A stretch of DNA of 27,914 bases. Origin: an uncultured Ruminococcus sp. Lineage in GTDB: Bacteria > Bacillota > Clostridia > Oscillospirales > Acutalibacteraceae. Position numbers and translations under genes: made by a program. The notes beneath the pieces were generated by a model. It was not told the DNA's origin, searched no databases, and saw only the letters and a list, made by a program, of their open reading frames with translations. Location of the stretch: assembly GCA_946414115.1 (NCBI GenBank), contig CAMKNF010000007.1:1-27914 (forward strand), given 5' to 3'. Positions 23,309-27,914 of this stretch are shown piece after piece. Every line of letters begins with the position of its first letter. The stretch's first letter is position 1.

Positions 23309-24001
23309 ATGAAATGCAGTAATTGCGGAAAAGAAAATCCAAACGGCAGTACATTCTGTATTGAATGCAGTGAAAATCTCGGTTCGACTCTCTCGGGCAG
23401 CAGTAATATCGAAAACAAGCTTAACAAGGCATATAATTATTTCAGCAAGAAAGCCGACTTATATGAATGTCTTTACAGGCTGAACAATACAATCAACCTT
23501 ACTCCTGCAAAATATAAAATTTTAAGAATAGTTATTTGCTCATCTGTTTTGCTCGAGTCTATTCCGGCACTCATAGATAGTGCAAAAATGATTTATTTAT
23601 TGATATTAGGAATAATAACCGGTGAGTATGATTCAATACCAAATGACATTTTAGGTATTCCTTTTGTTTTTTTGATTGACGGTGTTTGTGCTTTTCTTCT
23701 TTTTTCACATCTAAAGCGAGTAAGAACCAATCACCGAATAATCGCAAATGCTAAAATTCAGTTTTCGGAAATCGGAAAAGAATTGTATGATTATTACAAA
23801 GCTTACGGCAATTGTCCTGTCAGCTTTGAAAATACCGACCCCGAAATTCTTGGCAAGCTGTGCGAAATAGCAGAAGGCGGACGTGCCTTTACCGTCAACG
23901 ATTGTCTGAGAGTGTATGCGGAAGATTGTTACAGACTGGGACTGAACAGCAAACAAAACGATATTGTTCTCAATTCGGTATATGCAACCTACAGTTATTA
24001 A
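23309..24001 (+). CDS. Zinc-ribbon protein with two membrane helices
   Basis: A 230-residue protein starting with a four-Cys zinc ribbon (C3, C6, C17, C20; CSNCGKENP, FCIECS). A helical linker follows, then two hydrophobic segments (about 73-103 and 113-135) and a soluble C-terminal helical part (145-230). The ribbon and the C-terminal domain would both face the cytosol. AAAGGA precedes the ATG. It leads a three-gene plus-strand set that converges on two WYL regulators. The zinc-ribbon type is common in gut clostridia and has no assigned role. Confidence 0.8.
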   Translation: MKCSNCGKENPNGSTFCIECSENLGSTLSGSSNIENKLNKAYNYFSKKADLYECLYRLNNTINLTPAKYKILRIVICSSVLLESIPALIDSAKMIYLLILGIITGEYDSIPNDILGIPFVFLIDGVCAFLLFSHLKRVRTNHRIIANAKIQFSEIGKELYDYYKAYGNCPVSFENTDPEILGKLCEIAEGGRAFTVNDCLRVYAEDCYRLGLNSKQNDIVLNSVYATYSY

Positions 24002-24013
24002 GGAGTGGTTAAT

Positions 24014-24496
24014 ATGAGTACTTGTCCGAGATGTCACTCGATTATAGTAAGCGGCGCTAAATTTTGCCATAAATGCGGTTACAAATTCAGCAGAGGAAAC
24101 AGCAGCAGAAATATCCAACCGCTGAAAAAGCTTGAATGGCATAATGTTTCTTTTAAATACATACAGGACTGGCTGTATGCAAATTCAAGCAATATGATTT
24201 TAGAAAATGCAAAAGCGAGAATCAGATTTGACGAAAGAGGGATATTTTTCAAAAACTATGAATGGTATTTTCAGGATTTGACAATATGGTACAGACCGGG
24301 AAATAATCCGTCGCCAAATCACCTTGCATATATTTACCGAGGGTTTTCACTTATTACACCGTTTGCACAAAAGAACGTTAATGACTTTATCAATTCTCAG
24401 CTCGCACACAGCAAAAAGACGATACTGGATTGCAGCAGGAATGCTTATCTTCCCGGCGGAACTTTATCATTTTGCAGAGTTGTAATTTTTAATTAA
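24014..24496 (+). CDS. Soluble zinc-ribbon protein
   Basis: A 160-residue protein with an N-terminal four-Cys ribbon (C4, C7, C18, C21; CPRCHS, FCHKCGYKF) and an unrecognised C-terminal domain of about 115 residues rich in Trp, Tyr and Phe (KNYEWYFQDLTIWYRPG). AAGGAG lies 8 bases before ATG 24014; the GTG at 24005 is less suitable. The ribbon resembles that of the preceding gene, 12 bases away, so the two are likely co-expressed and may act together. There is no signal peptide or membrane helix. Confidence 0.78.
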   Translation: MSTCPRCHSIIVSGAKFCHKCGYKFSRGNSSRNIQPLKKLEWHNVSFKYIQDWLYANSSNMILENAKARIRFDERGIFFKNYEWYFQDLTIWYRPGNNPSPNHLAYIYRGFSLITPFAQKNVNDFINSQLAHSKKTILDCSRNAYLPGGTLSFCRVVIFN

Positions 24497-24513
24497 AATG
24501 ACGGAGGAACAAA

Positions 24514-24681
24514 ATGAAATATATTCCTTACGAAAAGCTTTCTAAAGCAAAAAAGAGAGAGCTTAACAGAAAAAAGCGAAACACTTGGAACAACGTAAAA
24601 CCTGTTACCAGAGTTCACAAGAGTGCAAAGGAGTACAGCAGAAAAAACAAAAATGAATTTGACGCATATCCTGATTACTGA
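24514..24681 (+). CDS. 55-residue basic protein
   Basis: A short frame with a strong ribosome binding site (ACGGAGGA, 6 bases before the ATG), 17 bases after the preceding gene. The product is very basic, beginning MKYIPYEKLSKAKKREL, then RKKRNTWNNVKPVTRVH and a terminal Tyr-rich AYPDY. Charge and size suggest binding to RNA or DNA. The pattern KKRxTWxxxxPVTR looks like a conserved small protein of clostridia, from memory and unverified. The last 7 bases overlap the tail of the convergent WYL gene. Confidence 0.7.
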   Translation: MKYIPYEKLSKAKKRELNRKKRNTWNNVKPVTRVHKSAKEYSRKNKNEFDAYPDY

Positions 24682-25628
24682 TATGCATCAAACAGATTTT
24701 TCTGAACTTTAAGCTTTGAAACAACATCTTTTACGGCAAATTCAGGTGCAAGAATTTTTACTGTCGGTCCGAATGCAACAATATTATCAATAATAGATTC
24801 ATAATCCTGCTTAAAAAAGAAAATCTTTGTAATGCAGCAGTCTTTTTCTTTTATAAAACGTGTTTCTTTATGATAGTTTGAAAAGCTTATCATAAATCTC
24901 TCAATTGCATTTCTTTTATTATATACCTCAATTTCAACCGGCTGAGGTTCTTCAAATTTTTCAAGAATATTTTCGTCGGGAATATTGTATAAGTCGGATG
25001 ACAGGGTAATCTTGCTGATTTCCGAAAGTCTGAAAATCATCAAGCTGTGGTATTCATAATCAAAAGCAATAAGCCTGAACGCATCGTCAAGGCAGGAATA
25101 TTCAAGCTTGTACGGAATACACCTCCTTGAATTCGGCGTTGTGTCGGAATCTGCAAGCTCAATATAAACAAACATACGATAATGAATTGCTTTGATTAGA
25201 TTTTTGAATTTTAATATGTAGTTTTTATCACTATAGTTATCGCTGATTGTATGCTTGTCGAAAAACCGAAAATCCTTTTTTTCAAACAAAGGAACAACAT
25301 CTTTCAGAAGCTCTGAAATATCATTCAACTCGTCATCATTCAGAAACAGGTGTATTTTTTCTTCGGAAATTATTGCTTTAAGCCACGCTTTTTCAATGTC
25401 GGTAAACGGTCTTTTAATTTCACACGAGCATTCAAGACCTGATATATATTCTCCGTCAATAAAGTCGATTAGTTTCAGTGCTTTCAGATCGGACAGCATA
25501 AGCGTTGAATTATATTCATTTAGTATTTTTTGAATATCCTTGCCTTTTAGTGATGATTTGCTGAGCATACTCAATATTTTAGTTACGGCAAGAAAATTGT
25601 TACTGTAAATTTCATCAAAAATTTCCAT
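24675..25628 (-). CDS. WYL-domain regulator, second of a tandem pair
   Basis: A 317-residue protein. A helical N-terminal part (about 1-75) looks like a winged helix reduced in size. A WYL domain spans about 150-215, with RRCIPYKLEYSCLDDAFRLI and the arginine-containing MIFRLSEISKI. A WCX-type C-terminal domain (about 225-310) ends in VVAFGPTVKILAPE-like residues. WYL proteins bind ligands, often nucleotides or nucleic acid, and regulate defence and stress loci. ATG 25628 is 2 bases after the upstream gene's stop, with GGAG inside that gene's end, so the two are coupled and may form a heteromer. The binding target is unknown. Confidence 0.85.
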   Translation of the reverse strand: MEIFDEIYSNNFLAVTKILSMLSKSSLKGKDIQKILNEYNSTLMLSDLKALKLIDFIDGEYISGLECSCEIKRPFTDIEKAWLKAIISEEKIHLFLNDDELNDISELLKDVVPLFEKKDFRFFDKHTISDNYSDKNYILKFKNLIKAIHYRMFVYIELADSDTTPNSRRCIPYKLEYSCLDDAFRLIAFDYEYHSLMIFRLSEISKITLSSDLYNIPDENILEKFEEPQPVEIEVYNKRNAIERFMISFSNYHKETRFIKEKDCCITKIFFFKQDYESIIDNIVAFGPTVKILAPEFAVKDVVSKLKVQKNLFDAYQ

Positions 25629-25630
25629 AA

Positions 25631-26854
25631 TTATTCTCCATAAAGAGCAAGCGCTTCGTCAATATCTCTGATAAAGCTTTGCTGTTCGTTTTTATTGCTG
25701 CACTCAAGCTCTATAATTCGTCCCGTAAAGCTTTTAAGAAAAAACAGAGTGTTTTTAATATCGTTTGTATCAACGGTAAGCTTTACAGTTTCACCGTCAT
25801 TTTCAAGCTCTGCGTTGCGCTTTTCGTTAATAAGTCTTTCGTAGGCGTCTTTTTCGTTCTTGTCAATTTTAATGCGGCATTCAACGTGCTCATTTGAATC
25901 TGTTTCAATATACGGAGGGCACCAATAGAAGTTGCTCATTTGTTGCTCGGCGTCAAACTCAACGGTACTGTTGCATTTGGTAATTTCAGATATTTTATCA
26001 AGTCTTATACTTTTAAAATTACTGTCTTCGGTATTGTAATAAAAAACGTATTCTCTTCCGGTTTTGCAGCTGATAAAAAAGCATAAAGGCTTACAAATGA
26101 ATTTAACTCCGCAGTCATCTTTAATTTTCAGAAAGGAGTTATTTTTCAATGCCTGTGAAATATCAAGCTTTACAGCGTCATCAAGAGTCTGTGAAATAAA
26201 TCTGTCCTTATACTTAAACACACTCTCCGAATGTTTAGCTCCTCCGTCACAAACAAGCTTATCCTGAATAAAGCTTCCTATGACCGAAAATTGAGATACT
26301 TCGCTGTAAAACGAGAGCATATTCTGAAAAGACTTTCCTGCAAGGATATTTTCAAGACCGGTTGTTTCGTTTATGTAGTAACGTGATTTTGATTTTCTGA
26401 TAATTGTTTTCTTAAGGAGTTTTTTTAAATCAGTCGCAATAATTGAATGCTGATCTTTTTCATCATAACATTCATCAAGCCCGTCCAGATAATATTGTAT
26501 TTCGTTTGCAGTTACACCGTGTACACGATTTTTGTTAAGTGCAGACAAAATCACAAAATACCTCTGCATACTGCTTTCAGGCGCACTTTTATACTTTAGA
26601 ACCTGATGAAAAGGGTTTTCCGACACGGAGGACTGATTAAACATTATGCGATAAACACTGCTTGAACCGATACGAAAATCAGCAATGTCATTTAAAATAA
26701 AACCAATAGTTTTTGCTCGGTTAGCAAACGTGCTGTTGCCGATATTTTCGGTCTCTTTATATACATCTTTATTTTTATAGCCGTTAATAAAGAAGTCCCT
26801 GATATAATAACGCACTTTTTCAAGCTTTTTAAATTCAATTTTATCCGTAGCCAT
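25631..26854 (-). CDS. WYL-domain regulator, first of a tandem pair
   Basis: A 407-residue protein. An N-terminal helical segment (LEKVRYYIRDFFINGY) leads into a putative helix-turn-helix. A second winged-helix region follows (about 95-165, MQRYFVILSALNKNRVHGV and ATDLKKLLKKTIIRK), then a WYL-like domain (about 230-310) with CKPLCFFISCKTGREYVFYY and IRLDKISEI, then a C-terminal WCX-like domain (320-405). GGTGAT lies before the ATG. The large N-terminal DNA-binding part makes this the likely DNA-contacting member of the pair. The promoter lies so close that the transcript is nearly leaderless. Confidence 0.83.
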   Translation of the reverse strand: MATDKIEFKKLEKVRYYIRDFFINGYKNKDVYKETENIGNSTFANRAKTIGFILNDIADFRIGSSSVYRIMFNQSSVSENPFHQVLKYKSAPESSMQRYFVILSALNKNRVHGVTANEIQYYLDGLDECYDEKDQHSIIATDLKKLLKKTIIRKSKSRYYINETTGLENILAGKSFQNMLSFYSEVSQFSVIGSFIQDKLVCDGGAKHSESVFKYKDRFISQTLDDAVKLDISQALKNNSFLKIKDDCGVKFICKPLCFFISCKTGREYVFYYNTEDSNFKSIRLDKISEITKCNSTVEFDAEQQMSNFYWCPPYIETDSNEHVECRIKIDKNEKDAYERLINEKRNAELENDGETVKLTVDTNDIKNTLFFLKSFTGRIIELECSNKNEQQSFIRDIDEALALYGE

Positions 26855-26869
26855 ATTATCACCGCTGAA

Positions 26870-26899
26870 AGTATATCATAAATCTCATTATGTTTTCAA
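26870..26899 (-). promoter_or_regulatory. Promoter of the WYL pair
   Basis: On the minus strand TTGAAA (26894-26899), an 18-base spacer and TATACT (26870-26875), with TGA before the -10 as an extended element. Transcription would begin about 10 bases before the ATG. Confidence 0.65.
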
Positions 26900-26965
26900 C
26901 AGAATAAGAATATATTTACAGATTTTTGCGGAAAATTTAGGATTAATTGATTATATAATAATATA

Positions 26966-27117
26966 CGCAGAGAGGAAATGGAAATTTCATTTCTGCCTTA
27001 ACCCTTATAACGGTACATTTTGTGCCTTTACATATATCTTTTCATTTTTTCATCCTTCATTTTTTAATTCCTTCAGACACGCAACAGAGAATCAAAATCT
27101 TTGTTGCGTGTTTTCTG
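26966..27117 (+). ncRNA. Candidate small structured RNA
   Basis: The gene-free stretch 26900-27190 holds a TATAAT at 26954-26959. A 12-bp hairpin with one mismatch follows (26967-26978 with 26985-26996, loop TGGAAA), then a pyrimidine-rich single strand, and finally a 14-bp terminator-like hairpin with a short T run. There is no coding potential on the plus strand. The -35 is poor. The layout looks like a small RNA gene, but no known family is recognised. Confidence 0.4.
27077..27111 (+). terminator. Terminator-like hairpin with no coding gene before it
   Basis: A 14-bp stem with one G-T pair (27077-27090 with 27098-27111) around a 7-nt loop, followed by TTTCTG. No plus-strand gene ends nearby, which is the main reason to suspect a small RNA upstream. 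Confidence 0.7.
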
Positions 27118-27166
27118 TAATATTTAATATATCAAGTAAAAAAACACTAAAAGTATTGACTAAAAA

Positions 27167-27175
27167 TGGTATAAT
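27167..27175 (+). promoter_or_regulatory. Extended -10 promoter of the TPR/Sel1 pair
   Basis: TGG followed by a perfect TATAAT (27170-27175). The nearby TTGACT (27155) is too close to serve as -35, so the promoter would rely on the extended -10. Confidence 0.55.
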
Positions 27176-27207
27176 TTTATCGAATTTTTTTATATGGAGT
27201 GGTATTA

Positions 27208-27408
27208 ATGAAAGACAAAGATAAATTAAAACAACTTCTTGAACACAATGACAATAATCCTATGGCATTACATAAAATCGCTGTAATTTACAGGGATATG
27301 AAGGATTACAAAAAAGCAGAGGAATACTTCATAAAAGCAAAACAGGCAGGTCACTATTCTGCACAATTTGACTTAGAAGAGCTTTATGCCAGATTATCTG
27401 AAAGCTAA
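27208..27408 (+). CDS. Short TPR-like protein, possibly the first half of a split gene
   Basis: A 66-residue helical protein with one good TPR/Sel1-like unit (NPMALHKIAVIYRDMKDYKK, then AEEYFIKAKQAGHYSAQFDL). ATG 27208 has GGAG 8 bases upstream. The next helix pair breaks off at ARLSES and a stop, while the following ORF takes up the same kind of repeat in the +1 frame with a 23-base overlap. Either this is a two-gene unit with coupled translation or a single Sel1-type protein broken by a frameshift. Such proteins act as protein-binding scaffolds. Confidence 0.6.
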   Translation: MKDKDKLKQLLEHNDNNPMALHKIAVIYRDMKDYKKAEEYFIKAKQAGHYSAQFDLEELYARLSES

Positions 27409-27661
27409 AAAAAATGACAACACAGCCTTAAAAGAACTCGGATTCAAGTATTATCACGGAATTGTTCTCAAAAAAAATATCCCGTTAGCACTTCAGTTGA
27501 TAACAAAGGCTGCCGAAAGGAAGGATTTAGAAGCCATTAATTTTCTTGCCGCTCACTACTTCAATTCAGGCGATACGGAAAAAGGAAAATTGTACCTATC
27601 TAAAGCGGCATCATTAGGAGATTCAGATGCAAAGAAAAGAATGGAAAAATTAGATACATAA
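27386..27661 (+). CDS. Sel1-like repeat protein, possibly the second half of a split gene
   Basis: A 91-residue protein with two or three Sel1-type repeats: ALKELGFKYYHGIVLKKNIP, LALQLITKAAERKDLEAINF, LAAHYFNSGDTEKGKLYLSK, and a final AASLGDSDAKKRMEKL. The ATG lies inside the end of the preceding ORF. Only a weak purine-rich stretch (AGAAGAG) precedes it at a short distance. The reading frame upstream of the ATG is closed by a TAG at 27374, so an intact single protein would need a +1 shift within about 27377-27408. A terminator follows the stop. Confidence 0.6.
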   Translation: MPDYLKAKKNDNTALKELGFKYYHGIVLKKNIPLALQLITKAAERKDLEAINFLAAHYFNSGDTEKGKLYLSKAASLGDSDAKKRMEKLDT

Positions 27662-27686
27662 AACATATTGGAATAAGGTATAAGCA

Positions 27687-27724
27687 AAAGCACATCATCA
27701 GTCTGTAATCCGATGATGTGCTTT
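27687..27724. terminator. Bidirectional terminator between converging genes
   Basis: A perfect 13-bp stem (27687-27699 with 27712-27724) around a 12-nt loop, with T-rich tails on both strands. It serves the Sel1 gene and the minus-strand gene at the right edge. Confidence 0.88.
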
Positions 27725-27737
27725 AATTTTTATCAAA

Positions 27738-27914
27738 CTATTCAATTCTCTCGGTTACCGTATTGCCGTCGGAAAAATATCCGCCGAATTTTCCGACTAT
27801 CTCGAACGGCTCAATTTCAGAAAATATAAGATACCTTGTATTCTTTGACTCTCCGTGTGGACTTACCGAAAGCGTGATGTGCGGAACTTCAATCCGATTT
27901 ATCAACTCATTTAA
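27738..27914 (-). CDS. Unidentified protein, C-terminal 58 residues
   Basis: An open frame enters from the right edge on the minus strand and ends at TAG 27738-27740, just before the shared terminator. The visible part reads IEVPHITLSVSPHGESKN, then RYLIFSEIEPFEIVGKFGGY and FSDGNTVTERIE. It alternates charged and hydrophobic residues like a beta-rich domain end. No family is recognised from this fragment. Confidence 0.65.
   Translation of the reverse strand, partial: LNELINRIEVPHITLSVSPHGESKNTRYLIFSEIEPFEIVGKFGGYFSDGNTVTERIE

Noticed and set aside
27406..27414. A-run at the end of the first TPR ORF as a programmed frameshift site
   Set aside because: The run follows the in-frame TAA, and the needed change is +1, for which an A run after the stop is not a known signal.
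23309..27661. CRISPR-Cas13d locus, considered because WYL proteins accompany some of these
   Set aside because: No direct repeats with spacers and no Cas13 HEPN-type ORF are present in the window.

Overview
The window looks like a low-to-moderate GC, endospore-forming clostridium of the Oscillospiraceae/Ruminococcus type. The support is a cotJABC spore-coat operon, a SpoIID-like protein, a threonine T-box in front of thrS, an L27 with the Firmicutes leader peptide next to the Prp protease that removes it, Obg with Mini-RNase III, and a lipid-anchored starch-degrading GH13 enzyme with a CBM26-like module, which suits a gut starch user. Genus assignment is inference. No rRNA, tRNA, transposase, integrase or CRISPR array was seen.

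Layout. 1-536: C-terminal end of gpmI and its terminator. 577-5707: an AT-rich gene for a GHKL ATPase fused to a HExxH metallopeptidase-like tail, divergent from a two-gene heterodimeric ABC exporter. 5721-8111: a minus-strand operon of a DUF2975 membrane protein, an XRE-type regulator and three small lipoproteins, behind a strong promoter flanked by two identical palindromes. 8160-11184: amylase and SseB-family protein. 11265-15196: housekeeping genes rplU-prp-rpmA, a terminator, a stretch with two palindromic repeats, then obg-mrnC-yitT. 15208-16402: yigZ, a 62-residue membrane protein and rpmE. 16416-21063: a VanY-like pseudopeptidase, a possible repeat element, thrS with its T-box, and an eight-helix membrane protein with a long acidic tail. 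21057-22975: SpoIID-like gene and cotJABC. 23008-26899: two zinc-ribbon proteins and a 55-residue basic protein converging on two tandem WYL regulators. 26940-27914: a candidate structured RNA, two overlapping TPR/Sel1 ORFs and the end of a minus-strand gene cut by the window edge.

Most of the window is a conserved chromosomal backbone. The less explained parts are the GHKL-zincin gene, the WYL/zinc-ribbon cassette, the DUF2975/XRE/lipoprotein operon, the pseudopeptidase that keeps its fold motifs but has lost all four catalytic positions, and the inserted repeats. None of these can be called a new system from sequence alone. The first two are the best candidates.
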